Shown: positions 1 through 9,134 of the stretch, one piece after another
Numbering within the stretch: position 1 is the stretch's first letter
Layout of the letters: each line of letters starts with the position of its first letter
Source of the DNA: Lentimicrobiaceae bacterium
Lineage (GTDB): Bacteria; Bacteroidota; Bacteroidia; Bacteroidales; JAGONC01
DNA: 61,540 nt
Assembly (NCBI GenBank): GCA_017993235.1
Contig: JAGONC010000019.1
Span: 1-61,540 of the forward strand
Direction of reading: 5' to 3'
The notes under the pieces: generated by a model
Databases searched by the model: none
Told to the model about the DNA's origin: nothing
Seen by the model: the letters and a program-made list of their open reading frames with translations, nothing else
Position numbers and translations under genes: made by a program

Positions 1-1814
1 CACCACTGATAGAGGCCGCCGTATTTGCTGCAACTATCAGGTTCGTTGTTGTAGCAATACTTCTCCATCACACCATTGTCAGTCATCTCCTCCTCTCCCA
101 GAATCATCTCACCCACGTTCAGGTTTTTCTTCAACCAGCACTGGCTGAAGATCTGGATGGTGTTATACACCTGCCCTTCGTATTCTACTGTAGGCGTTCC
201 CGGGCAGGGGATGTTGGTGGCGAATTGGAAAGTGTAGGTGCTGTTCTCTTCCGGTGCATCCAGCATACCAGATTCAAGTCCGTTGGCATAGCCGACATAT
301 AACAAACAGTCACCATAATAATACGGTATTTCAGTTGGTAATTCCAACGTTGTATCCGAACTGTAAAGCATCGTCTCCATACCCTGAGTACGGTTCATGA
401 CCTTTATGCTATCCAGCTGGACATGGGTGGAGTTGTCTACCGCCGTAAATGTCAATTCAATTAAGGGTATGGAAGCGTCACCCCTAAGGCAACGGACACT
501 GAAACCGCCCTCCTTGCCGTCGAAGTCCCGGTACACAACCGGGTAGTTGAACCAGAGTTCACGGCGCCATGCGTAGTAGCCGTACTCTGTCGATGTCCAC
601 CAGTCGCCGTAGCCGCCGACACCGAGGAAGTGACCATCGAAGTCGCGGTAGCCACCCGGCAGACATGAGAAGCCGAACAGGTCGGTGCCGTTTCCATCAT
701 AATCCCAGCCGCTGGTGGTCTTCAGGTTCGTCGCGGCATCAAATCCATGCCATCCCCAAATATCCCAGGTAGTGTCACCAATCCCATACTGGCTGTCCAC
801 CGCTCCTGCCAGCACCTTCCACTCCTCGTCAGTAGGCAGATGCCAGCCCGGCGGGCAGATGCCCCGGGCACCTTCAAATGTCACATATTGCATCGCCTCC
901 GGCCATTCATATAAGCCACCGTATACATCACAATTTGCTTCATTATTGTCATAACAATATTTTTCAATTGTACCATTATCTGTCTGTTGGTAGCTACCTG
1001 GTGTGCTGTTAATCCTTGTTCCCACATTCAGGTTTTCCTTCAGCCAGCACTGGCTGAAAATCTGTATCGTGTTGTACACCTGTCCTTCGTACTCCACCGT
1101 AGGAGTTCCCGGGCAGGGGATGTTGGTGGCGAACTGGAAGGTATAGGTAGTGTTTTCTTCAGGAGTATCCATTATTCCTGATTGACGGACAATGAAATCA
1201 TTGACTTGCAAAGAGTTCTTCAAAACAGGTTCTCCTGATTGAGAACCCACATAATCCAACCGGCAGCTCTTGCCATCCTGCTGCCCTATTGAGATCATCT
1301 GTATGCTCCGGCTTAATCCATTCCAATAGGCTGTGAAGAAGTAAACGTTGCCTCCTCCCGGATGGAACCTGAAGGAATGATATCCTTCATCCAGTTGCCG
1401 GTCAATTAGAAGAACGACCCTCCCCTGCAAGTCGGTTATCATCATATGCACTTTCCCTGTGTGAGGAATGTACATTGAGATTTCACTCCGATCTCCCATC
1501 GGATTTGGAAAGTTTTGATGCACATCAAATGAGGAAACCTCTTTATCCACCTCTTGAATGCCTACCGTGGAGAAAGTGGCATATCCGACATAGAGCAACA
1601 AATCTCCCGGATTGATTTCAAGGGATACCATGGTATCAGGCCAGTAGATCATGGTTTCACTTCCTTGCGTGCGGTTCATAATCTTGATGCTGTCCAGTTG
1701 TACATGCGTAGTGTTGTTCACAGCTGTGAAAGTGAGTTCAATGGCTGAACGCTGCCCCAGGGTCATCAGGCAGGTGATGGCAAGGGCTAACAATAGGGCA
1801 AGCTTTGGTTTCAT
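1..1814 (-). CDS. Secreted FISUMP-domain protein with internal T9SS-tail-like module (3' end beyond window)
   Basis: An open frame of 604 codons starts at the ATG at 1814 and runs off the left edge without a stop. Residues 1-20 look like a signal peptide (MKPK then a Leu/Ala-rich stretch). Residues 24-90 form a beta-rich segment that recurs almost unchanged at about 452-510. Residues 98-176 (NFPNPMGDRS, then DLQGRVV, then LDEGYHSFRF) resemble the Por-secretion/T9SS type A tail, which is normally C-terminal but here is internal. Residues 236-446 are one FISUMP module (Fibrobacter succinogenes major paralogous domain: CPGTPTVEYEGQVYNT, NLNVG, YGGLYEW, GICPPGWHLPT, GFSVRCL) and a second begins near 540. 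It is probably a surface-exposed or released protein; its ligand is unknown. It is related to the gene at 2560-4494 on the other strand. Confidence 0.85.
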   Translation of the reverse strand, partial: MKPKLALLLALAITCLMTLGQRSAIELTFTAVNNTTHVQLDSIKIMNRTQGSETMIYWPDTMVSLEINPGDLLLYVGYATFSTVGIQEVDKEVSSFDVHQNFPNPMGDRSEISMYIPHTGKVHMMITDLQGRVVLLIDRQLDEGYHSFRFHPGGGNVYFFTAYWNGLSRSIQMISIGQQDGKSCRLDYVGSQSGEPVLKNSLQVNDFIVRQSGIMDTPEENTTYTFQFATNIPCPGTPTVEYEGQVYNTIQIFSQCWLKENLNVGTRINSTPGSYQQTDNGTIEKYCYDNNEANCDVYGGLYEWPEAMQYVTFEGARGICPPGWHLPTDEEWKVLAGAVDSQYGIGDTTWDIWGWHGFDAATNLKTTSGWDYDGNGTDLFGFSCLPGGYRDFDGHFLGVGGYGDWWTSTEYGYYAWRRELWFNYPVVYRDFDGKEGGFSVRCLRGDASIPLIELTFTAVDNSTHVQLDSIKVMNRTQGMETMLYSSDTTLELPTEIPYYYGDCLLYVGYANGLESGMLDAPEENSTYTFQFATNIPCPGTPTVEYEGQVYNTIQIFSQCWLKKNLNVGEMILGEEEMTDNGVMEKYCYNNEPDSCSKYGGLYQW

Positions 1815-1969
1815 TGGACTGAAATTAAGGCTGGAGATAATTAATTTGGGCTACAAGTTACGACAATATTCGTGAAAGTCAAATGAATAATGGGATAGGT
1901 TGTAGATAAGTGGCGTGGAGAAGTTAATCTCTCCAGCCCCTTATCAAACTGGTTTCCCTGACCTGTCAA

Positions 1970-2374
1970 TCATAGACCTGCCAGCGTCACGCTGAGCACC
2001 TGTGTGCTCTTGAATTTCGCAGGGTAGATCATCTCCCCTGTCTCGGGATCGGCAACCGGTGTCTGCAGGTGCTTCAGCATCTCTTCCCGCTGCTTGTAAT
2101 CAATAATCTGTACCATGATGTTGGAGATTAGAGTGTTGGTAAATCTGAGGCCGGGGGCTTTCCCCGCCAGCGATTCGGCAGGGTCTACTGGCAAAGTAGT
2201 CCGGTCTCTCAAGAAAATAAAATAAAATTTCTGCTGCAGGTCGAAGGGATTGCTGTCATCGGGATTAGCGGTCAACAATGTCAGGTAGGCGAACCTACTT
2301 CTCCCTTCACTTCCCCTTACCCTTGTTTCCTCCGTTACCTCCCCTCTCATTACTCTAGTAAAATTGGTGGACAA
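1970..2374 (-). CDS. Hypothetical protein, possibly a remnant
   Basis: A 134-codon frame opening with TTG; an ATG at 2350 is an alternative start. I do not recognise a family. The last two thirds (FDLQQKFYFIFLRDR, then ADPETGEMIYP near the C-terminus) have ordinary protein composition, while the first 25 residues are encoded by purine-rich, repetitive DNA (gaagtgaagggag type) and may not be genuine. No signal peptide or membrane segment is seen. It stands alone between two divergently placed FISUMP genes, so it could be the surviving 3' part of a decayed gene. Confidence 0.4.
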   Translation of the reverse strand: MSTNFTRVMRGEVTEETRVRGSEGRSRFAYLTLLTANPDDSNPFDLQQKFYFIFLRDRTTLPVDPAESLAGKAPGLRFTNTLISNIMVQIIDYKQREEMLKHLQTPVADPETGEMIYPAKFKSTQVLSVTLAGL

Positions 2375-2559
2375 TTCTCTTGCTGTGTCAATCCAGATCC
2401 TGTTATCATTGATATTTCACTTGTAATTTAAAGTTTGTTAATTACATAATGAGCATTGTTCCATCATGATCATTGTACGATTAAATATTTGCTCCAATAC
2501 TTGCATAAGCTCCTAAATTGATGTATATTCCCCACTTATTCACCCCAGATTCTCTAACC

Positions 2560-4494
2560 ATGAAACAGCATTTATTTCTTATTTCAACCGTAGCCATTCT
2601 GTTATTAGGAAATAGCAAAGCAATCCTGGCTAACATGAAGGCTTCAGATGAGGTATTCATCCTCGAAGAGTGTGTCGCTTATGTCCCGGATGTACCAGAT
2701 TTACCCCAGGATGAAGACTTCTTGTGCGGTGACGTAAACGAAGACGGTTTAGTCAACGTGCTGGATATCATCTCTATGGTTAATTATATCATGGGGGGCA
2801 ATCCCAGTCCATTCAATACAGATGCAGCAAATATCAATGCGGATGGAGAAATCAACGTCCTTGATATCATCGCCCTTGTGAACATCATCATGCAGGTACC
2901 CGGAATGGCCTGCGGATGTGTCGCACCAGTGCTCTATGAAGGGCAAACCTATCCCACGGTGCAGATCGGAGGCCAATGCTGGTTCAGAGAGAACCTGAAT
3001 GTTGGGACAATGATCAACAGTGACGCAGGGGGCCAGTTGCAGATAAATAACGGGATCAAGGAGAAGTACTGTTATGATAACACAGTGGTTAACTGTGACA
3101 TATACGGCGGACTGTACGAATGGAACGAGGCAATGCAGTATGTTACTGCTGAAGGTGCACAGGGTATCTGTCCTGTTGGATGGCACATTCCTTCTGACGG
3201 CGAGTGGAAGGTGCTGGAAGGTACTGTTGACAGCCAATACGCGATAGGAGATCCAGAGTGGGATAAAATCGGGGGGAGAGGATTTGATGCAGGGGGAAAG
3301 TTAAAAGAAGTGGGGACCACCCATTGGCTCCCGCCCAATACAGGTGCGACCAATTCCAGTGGCTTCACAGGTCTTCCGGGAGGCTGCCGTGACAACCTCA
3401 GTGGAAGTTTTGACGACCTTGGCGATTATAGTTATATCTGGTCATCCTCGCAGAACACTACCTACAACGCGTGGAGCCGATGCCTGGGCTACATCACCGC
3501 TGTCGTGTACCGGGGCGACAGCAACAAAGAGTACGCATTTTCTGTCCGCTGCCTCAAGGGCTGCTGGCCACAGCCCACCCAGGCTAATGCAGGACCGGAT
3601 CAGGTAAATGTACCGGGTACATCAACCAACCTTGCTGGTAACACACCCACCTATGGCACAGGGCTGTGGGCGATCGTAAGTGGCACAGACGGAACGATCT
3701 TAGATCCCACGAACCCGACCAGTGAGTTCCAGGGAGTGGCTGGCAATGAATATACACTCAGCTGGACCATCACCACGGTCTGCGGGAGCTCTGCAGATAC
3801 GGTGGTGATCAGCTTTATGGCAGCCATGGGACAACCCTGCCCAGGTATGCCAACCGTTGAATATGAAGGGCAGATATACAATACCGTTCAGATAGGCAAT
3901 CAATGCTGGTTGAGAGAGAACCTGAACGTGGGTATGATGATCAGCAGCACATCCGGCGGATATCAGCAGACAGATAATGGAACGATTGAGAAATATTGTT
4001 ACAATAATGATGAAGCAAATTGCGTCACATATGGTGGATTATACGAATGGCCTGAGGCGATGCAGTTCGACACAACAAATGGTGCGAAGGGGATCTGTCC
4101 TACCGGCTGGCATATTTCTACGGATAAAGAGTGGAAAATGCTGGAAGGAACAGTAGATAGTCAACATGGAGTAGGATGTCCGGAATGGGATGGGACAGGG
4201 TGCCGGGGATATGATGCAGGAGGGAATCTGAAAGAATCAGGATTTATGCATTGGTATCCTCCAAATACCGGTGCGACCAATTCCAGTGGTTATACTAGTT
4301 TACCTGGGGGAGACCGCATGTACTTAAGTGGAGCTTTCATCGACCTTAATATATTCGGCCGCTACTGGACCTCTACCCAGTCTGGTCCGGACCAAGCCTG
4401 GTACAGGGACCAGATCTGCTACCTCCCCTGCGTTATCCGGGACTTCTTCGACAAGGGACACGGATTATCTGTCCGTTGCCTCAAGGACGACTGA
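2560..4494 (+). CDS. Secreted protein: dockerin + two FISUMP domains with a PKD-like spacer
   Basis: I chose the ATG at 2560 because it opens a signal peptide (MKQHLFLISTVAILLL); the frame also reads 14 codons further upstream from 2518. Residues 56-112 are a type I dockerin with two calcium-loop repeats (GDVNEDGLVNVLDI and NINADGEINVLDI). Residues 123-333 and 431-642 are FISUMP modules (NLNVG, YGGLYEW, GICPxGWHI, LSVRCLK). Between them, about 340-416, lies a PKD/Ig-like segment (ANAGPDQVN...). The protein stops immediately after the second FISUMP, with no T9SS tail or lipobox, so surface attachment, if any, would go through the dockerin. Dockerins bind cohesins; no cohesin is visible in this window. 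Function is unknown. Confidence 0.85.
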   Translation: MKQHLFLISTVAILLLGNSKAILANMKASDEVFILEECVAYVPDVPDLPQDEDFLCGDVNEDGLVNVLDIISMVNYIMGGNPSPFNTDAANINADGEINVLDIIALVNIIMQVPGMACGCVAPVLYEGQTYPTVQIGGQCWFRENLNVGTMINSDAGGQLQINNGIKEKYCYDNTVVNCDIYGGLYEWNEAMQYVTAEGAQGICPVGWHIPSDGEWKVLEGTVDSQYAIGDPEWDKIGGRGFDAGGKLKEVGTTHWLPPNTGATNSSGFTGLPGGCRDNLSGSFDDLGDYSYIWSSSQNTTYNAWSRCLGYITAVVYRGDSNKEYAFSVRCLKGCWPQPTQANAGPDQVNVPGTSTNLAGNTPTYGTGLWAIVSGTDGTILDPTNPTSEFQGVAGNEYTLSWTITTVCGSSADTVVISFMAAMGQPCPGMPTVEYEGQIYNTVQIGNQCWLRENLNVGMMISSTSGGYQQTDNGTIEKYCYNNDEANCVTYGGLYEWPEAMQFDTTNGAKGICPTGWHISTDKEWKMLEGTVDSQHGVGCPEWDGTGCRGYDAGGNLKESGFMHWYPPNTGATNSSGYTSLPGGDRMYLSGAFIDLNIFGRYWTSTQSGPDQAWYRDQICYLPCVIRDFFDKGHGLSVRCLKDD

Positions 4495-4555
4495 TCAGCT
4501 ATTTCGGAGCAAAGCAGTCCACCCTGTTAATCCTTCACATCATAACGCTTAGTCA

Positions 4556-4930
4556 CTATATCAGCGTAATCAGTGTTCCCTGCCTGGTGGATTCCATCAA
4601 GATGATCCCCTCGTCCTGCCTATCCTGGAGAAATGTAAACACCTTCATCCTCGGCCATCGCCATTCAGAGGCCAGTTCCCGGATGGATGTTAGCGTTGTG
4701 CCCCTGTCAACCTTTACCCAAGTATCGTTCCTCGGTCAACGAATATCAACATGCGTGCACCTGATGATCAGGTCAATGAATGCTCCAGGTTCCGTGTATG
4801 GGCACTCACCCAGCTCCGCCATGTGGTATCCTTCCCTGAGCTCCTGATACAACGCTTTGTAGTCTATCTGGCCATTCGTGGAAGCGATATCCACGTCATA
4901 CACATTTATATCGTATAATCCTGTTTCCAT
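4556..4930 (-). pseudogene. Decayed winged-helix replication-initiator-like fragment
   Basis: From the ATG at 4930 the frame gives 64 residues ending ...PGAFIDLIIRCTHVDIR, then an in-frame TGA at 4736-4738, and continues in the same frame for 59 codons to TAG at 4556. The second half reads WVKVDRGTTLTSIRELASEW, then RWPRMKVFTFLQDRQDEGII, then TLITLI. This matches the usual pattern of phage or plasmid replication-initiator/DnaD-type N-termini (AFIDLILLA...; ...RGQ..TS.R.LA..W.WS...V..FL..LE.DGMI). It appears to be a remnant of mobile-element origin with one nonsense codon and lacking its C-terminal part. The same-frame continuity of recognisable sequence on both sides of the stop is the main evidence. 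Confidence 0.55.
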
Positions 4931-5494
4931 ATGCTTTGTTATGAGTTATTAACTGCTGTTCCAACAGGGGGATACATCCCCCTATTTTGGTGTCCGGAGT
5001 TTACAAGCAATCATCCCTGAATATCAGTATGTTATGTTCTGAAGTCTGGACACATTTCGATGATTACAGACACGATCTCCGGCGAGCCGATGCAAAGTAC
5101 CACTCGGGCTAGAAAGTATCTGAAATGGCTACTTTGTGTCCGGCGATTTCCCGGTGTCGGATTATCCTTCGGGCATCAGTAAACATCGCTGTTGCTCGCT
5201 TTCGCTTCATACAAAGTTAAGAAATTTAAATAAGATGGCCAAGTTTTATTCTTAGGACTAGCTATATATTTCCATTAGACTTTCTCATATTTTACAGTAT
5301 GATCACTCATTTACAATCGTATTAATCAGTTGAATAGGAGATGCAGATCACGGGTGTGATGCAAATATACCCTGCACTGATACAGGAAAAGTATCAGTCA
5401 ACGTATGGCTCAATCGGACATGATAAATGGATTAGTTCAATTGCAGGGACGATGAGTCCCTTATCAATCGGTAAGGATGAAAGTTATCAACTGA
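4931..5494. other. Intergenic stretch without a supported gene
   Basis: About 560 bases between the decayed fragment and hsdM. No frame here has convincing protein composition; the 60-codon frame at 5341-5523 runs into the hsdM end and looks spurious. The only structure seen is a 6-bp stem (AGGGAC/GTCCCT, 5445-5461) downstream of hsdM. It lacks a T-run on the minus strand, so it is a weak terminator candidate at best. Confidence 0.5.
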
Positions 5495-6967
5495 TCACTT
5501 CAGCTTTTCCACGATCTCCCTGAAACTCTCCAGTCCAGCCTCCAAGTTCTCGACGATCTCCTGGGCCAGCACGTCAGGATCGGGCAGATTATCCAGGTCG
5601 GCCAGGCTCTTGTCCTTGATCCAGAAGATGTCCAGGCTGGTCTTGTCACGGGCGGTGATCTCCTCATAGGTGTACTTCCGCCACCTGCCATCGGGATTCT
5701 CCTCTGACCAGGTCTGCTTGCGGTCGTGCCTGTTAGCAGGATTGTAGCACTGGATGAAGTCCTTAAGGTCATCGTACTTCAGCGGATCGGTCTTCAGCGT
5801 GAAGTGCATGTTTGTGCGAAGGTCGTACAGCCATACCTCCCTGGTCCAGGGATCCTTGCTGGCCGGCTTATTGTCAAAGAAGATCACGTTGGCCTTCACC
5901 CCCTGGGCATAGAACAAACCTGTAGGCAGCCGCAGGATGGTATGTAATTCACAGTTCTGCATGAGCTTCCTGCGGACGGTCTCCCCTGCCCCGCCCTCGA
6001 ACAGGACATTATCCGGTACGACAACGGCAGCCTTGCCCGTGGTCTTGAGCATCGTGCGGATGTGCTGGACGAAGTTCAGCTGCTTGTTGGAGGTGGTCGC
6101 CCAGAAATCCTGCCGGTTATACTGCATATCCTCACGCACCTGCACGCCTTCTTCATTGGTGATGGTCATGGAGCTCTTCTTGCCAAAGGGCGGATTGGTC
6201 ATCACAATGTCGAACCGTGTGCCTGTGTCGGCCAGCAGGGAATCGTTGGGCGATACCATCGACTCACCGGTCATCTCCCCGATGTTGTGCAGGAACATGT
6301 TCATCAGGCACAGCCTGCGCGTATTGGGGACGATCTCGTTGCCCAAGAAGGTCCTGTGCTTGAGGAAGCCCTTCTGCTCCTTGTCCATGGCATGATGCTG
6401 CACCAGGTAGTCATACGCAGCCAGGAAGAAGCCTCCCGTGCCGCAGGCGGGATCGGCGATGGTCTTCATGGGCTCGGGCTGGATGCACTCCACCATGGCA
6501 CGGATGAGCGCTCTGGGGGTGAAGTATTGCCCTGCACCGCTCTTGGTGTCCTCGGCGTTCTTCTCCAGCAATCCTTCATAGATGTCGCCCTTCACGTCCG
6601 ATCCGAGCATCACCCAGGTCTCATCGTTGATCATCTGGATGATCTTGTACAGCTTGGCAGGATCCTGTATCTTGTTCTGCGACTTGGCAAAGATGGCGCC
6701 CAGCATGCCTGGCCGGTTGCCCAGCTCGCGCAGCAGCGTGGAGTAATGCAGCTCCAGGTCAGCACCCCTGAGTGTCTTCAGGCTGTTCCAGTTGTAAGTA
6801 TCCGGTATGCCGATGGTGCGGTTATACGGCGGACGGGAGTACTCATCGGCCATCTTGAGGAACAGCAGGTAGGTGAGCTGCTCCAGGTAGTCGCCGTACC
6901 CTACTCCGTCATCGCGCAGCACGTTGCAGTAGGACCAGACCTTGGAGACTATGGTGGATGTGTTCAT
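5495..6967 (-). CDS. hsdM: Type I restriction-modification DNA methyltransferase subunit (HsdM)
   Basis: This 490-residue N6-adenine methyltransferase subunit would work with HsdS to methylate the host recognition site, and with HsdR to cut unmodified DNA. The N-terminal helical HsdM domain spans about 1-140. The SAM-binding motif ADPACGTGGFF is at 171-181 and the catalytic NPPFG at 258-262. Length is normal for the family and the frame is intact. It is the last gene of the minus-strand hsd cluster, 38 bases after the CPBP protease gene, and appears functional. Confidence 0.93.
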   Translation of the reverse strand: MNTSTIVSKVWSYCNVLRDDGVGYGDYLEQLTYLLFLKMADEYSRPPYNRTIGIPDTYNWNSLKTLRGADLELHYSTLLRELGNRPGMLGAIFAKSQNKIQDPAKLYKIIQMINDETWVMLGSDVKGDIYEGLLEKNAEDTKSGAGQYFTPRALIRAMVECIQPEPMKTIADPACGTGGFFLAAYDYLVQHHAMDKEQKGFLKHRTFLGNEIVPNTRRLCLMNMFLHNIGEMTGESMVSPNDSLLADTGTRFDIVMTNPPFGKKSSMTITNEEGVQVREDMQYNRQDFWATTSNKQLNFVQHIRTMLKTTGKAAVVVPDNVLFEGGAGETVRRKLMQNCELHTILRLPTGLFYAQGVKANVIFFDNKPASKDPWTREVWLYDLRTNMHFTLKTDPLKYDDLKDFIQCYNPANRHDRKQTWSEENPDGRWRKYTYEEITARDKTSLDIFWIKDKSLADLDNLPDPDVLAQEIVENLEAGLESFREIVEKLK

Positions 6968-7005
6968 GTTCAGCTTCCTTATTTGGAATTATACTCTGAT
7001 TGAAA

Positions 7006-7890
7006 TCAGTGAGATATGATCTTACTCGCTGACTTATCGTTTCGTGCGTATAGCTTCCTGCGCTTTGCTATGGAAATCACAAGGACGACAAGCCACAGTG
7101 CAGCGGAGAATGCCAGGATAAATGTCAACAGGGCCTTCCCTGCCAGCCCCTGGGGCTGGAGAATCAGCATGCTCGCTGACAGGCTGGCGTGCATGAGCAT
7201 GGCGATGAATAAACTTCCACCCGTGCGTTCATAGACCCAGACCATTAGGATCCTGTAAGCGGGAAGCCAGGAGAACAGCTGGATCGGAAGTAAAAGCCAC
7301 ACAGGCACTTCACCGTTGGGATCGCTCATCCAGTAAATCACCATGAAATGCCATGCCCCCCACAGAAAGCCCACAATAAGCGCCGTGCGGATGACGTTGT
7401 GTCTTAACCTGATCGCAGGGATAGCAAATCCTGTCCACCCGAGTTCCTCCAGAAGACCTCCTCCTATGAGGCCGTAGGATATACCAAACACCAGAAGCGA
7501 TGGTACATCTTTACTGACGATGATGCCAGGCAGGAATTGTCTGGAAGTAGCTGAGAGTATCAGAGTTACCACCAGGAACAGAATTGGGGCACTCAGCAGC
7601 GCTACTGCATACCAGCCAATGTTGACCCGCCACCTTGTCATCCTTAAGAGAAGATTAGGGAATCCATCTTTCCCGTACACAAGTCCTGTCATCACCAAAC
7701 CTCCGATACTGGGTCCGGCAAAGAGTGCCAGCATCACAGGCAAAAGCAACTTATCCGCCTCTTCCATGGTAACTGGGATTCCGCCAAATCCACCAACAAT
7801 TGCAAGTATGCCGCCCCACGAAATAACGAAGGTCAATACATAATAACAGAGTACTGGATGCCTTTGGATGAAGTGCCTGATGTTAGACAT
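7006..7890 (-). CDS. CPBP-family intramembrane metalloprotease inside the hsd cluster
   Basis: A 294-residue, strongly hydrophobic protein with about eight membrane segments. It carries the CPBP (CAAX protease/bacteriocin-processing) signatures: EELGWTGF at 148-155 (paired catalytic Glu) and FLWGAWHF at 175-182 (metal-ligand His). Family members cleave within membranes or act as immunity and regulatory proteins. It lies between hsdS (24-base gap) and hsdM (38-base gap) on the same strand, so it is probably co-transcribed with the restriction system. Whether it takes part in restriction is unknown; it could be a passenger. Confidence 0.85.
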   Translation of the reverse strand: MSNIRHFIQRHPVLCYYVLTFVISWGGILAIVGGFGGIPVTMEEADKLLLPVMLALFAGPSIGGLVMTGLVYGKDGFPNLLLRMTRWRVNIGWYAVALLSAPILFLVVTLILSATSRQFLPGIIVSKDVPSLLVFGISYGLIGGGLLEELGWTGFAIPAIRLRHNVIRTALIVGFLWGAWHFMVIYWMSDPNGEVPVWLLLPIQLFSWLPAYRILMVWVYERTGGSLFIAMLMHASLSASMLILQPQGLAGKALLTFILAFSAALWLVVLVISIAKRRKLYARNDKSASKIISH

Positions 7891-7914
7891 GATGTATTGT
7901 AATTATGTCAAGTG

Positions 7915-9108
7915 TTAATCATTATTGACCAGCTTCCCCTCGAACGCTCTCTTCAAGATCGACTGCCGCAGTGCTTCTGCCTGCTGAAGGCTCTCGTTGA
8001 TGCTCTGCTCCAGGTTATCGGCTACGGAGAAGCGGGATTCGATCTCGTGGACGATACATGTCTGTTCGTCAAAGGTACAATGGGGTATGTCCACCTCCTC
8101 AAGGACTCGCTTTGGAACACGCTTCTGCCCAACCGCACCTGTCATTTCTTGCTGAGCTGTCTTCCTAATCCTTTCCTGAACAAGATAATAGAATAAGTAA
8201 TTATTATTCAGAACGTTACTACATCTGATTACATGGAACTCAGTCGATCCAAAGGCAATCTTGTTTACCAGGGAATGTATGACAGCTATCTTTCCATTCT
8301 CCATACAAGGAGTTATCTTAGCGAAGATCACATCGCCATCAGTCATAGGTGTAAAGCCTTTCTTAACTTCCTTGTATCTCCTGACTTCGGTTAAATGAAT
8401 GAGGTTCTTTTCTTCTTCAACAAGCTTCATTGGAAGGAACGTAACTTCAATGTTGTCATGGATATTACTGAACGGAAGTTTCGGATTAATGACTGCTAAG
8501 CTACTTAGTCTCTTCCATTTCCACCCCTCTGGCAGCTCTCCATCCTTCACATCCTCATTCGTCAGCCTCCCCTCAAACGCCCACTTCAGCACACTCTGGC
8601 GGTACACCTTCAACTGCTCCCTGGCTTTCTTCAGGCTGGTAATGCCATCATCCAGGTCAGAGAACAACTCCTCTATCTTCGCTACGATGCGGTGCTGCTC
8701 GGGGAGCGGAGGAATGATAAATGAGGAATGATGGATGATGAATGGATTTAAATGAGGAATACCCATGCCCTTTACCTGGGTATTAAATATGGTGAAACGG
8801 GACTTCAGATAATAATAGAGATATTCCTTCGTCAGATTTGGCTTAGGCCTTATTAGTGCCAGCGTTGAACCCAGGGCTCCTTTTATTGCTTTTCCAACAT
8901 ATCCGCAGCGTGCACCATCCCAAACAATAATAACCTCTCCTTCATCACATAACACGGATTTATCTCCATCCGTATATCGTTCTACAATCCCCTTTTCAAA
9001 TGCTTTGATATCCACATAAGGCATGTGAAACTGACTGGTTCTTTCACTTGAAAGATTTCCTGGAAGTCGTCCTTTCTGAATTATAATATGGTCTCCTAAC
9101 AAATCCAT
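7915..9108 (-). CDS. hsdS: Type I restriction-modification specificity subunit (HsdS)
   Basis: About 397 residues from the ATG at 9108; a TTG two codons upstream (9114) also opens the frame. Two target-recognition domains are each followed by the conserved spacer helix: LPEQHRIVAKIEELFSD...AFEGRL after the first and DEQTCIVHEIESRF...AFEGKL at the C-terminus. Each domain would read half of a bipartite target. The first domain ends in FIIHHSSFII just before PPLPEQ. That stretch is encoded by a seven-base tandem repeat (8712-8746) like those found between genes, suggesting a repeat expanded at the domain boundary. The frame is intact. Confidence 0.9.
   Translation of the reverse strand: MDLLGDHIIIQKGRLPGNLSSERTSQFHMPYVDIKAFEKGIVERYTDGDKSVLCDEGEVIIVWDGARCGYVGKAIKGALGSTLALIRPKPNLTKEYLYYYLKSRFTIFNTQVKGMGIPHLNPFIIHHSSFIIPPLPEQHRIVAKIEELFSDLDDGITSLKKAREQLKVYRQSVLKWAFEGRLTNEDVKDGELPEGWKWKRLSSLAVINPKLPFSNIHDNIEVTFLPMKLVEEEKNLIHLTEVRRYKEVKKGFTPMTDGDVIFAKITPCMENGKIAVIHSLVNKIAFGSTEFHVIRCSNVLNNNYLFYYLVQERIRKTAQQEMTGAVGQKRVPKRVLEEVDIPHCTFDEQTCIVHEIESRFSVADNLEQSINESLQQAEALRQSILKRAFEGKLVNND
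8712..8746 (+). repeat. Heptanucleotide array inside hsdS
   Basis: Five consecutive seven-base units read on the plus strand: gaatgat, aaatgag, gaatgat, ggatgat, gaatgga. They encode part of the junction between the first recognition domain and the central helix of HsdS. Eighteen bases (8727-8744) match, in inverted orientation, the intergenic array at 9521-9555. Confidence 0.7.
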
Positions 9109-9134
9109 CGTCAATTGATAAATGCAGCTATGGT

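Noticed and set aside
4556..4738. Reading TGA as a sense codon (recoding) in the winged-helix fragment
   Set aside because: TGA ends intact genes elsewhere here (gatE for example), and the fragment is short, so simple decay is more likely.
5341..5523. 60-codon plus-strand ORF after the decayed fragment
   Set aside because: Composition is unconvincing and it runs into the hsdM 3' end.
6062..7003. 313-codon plus-strand ORF
   Set aside because: Antisense shadow of hsdM, with low-quality composition.
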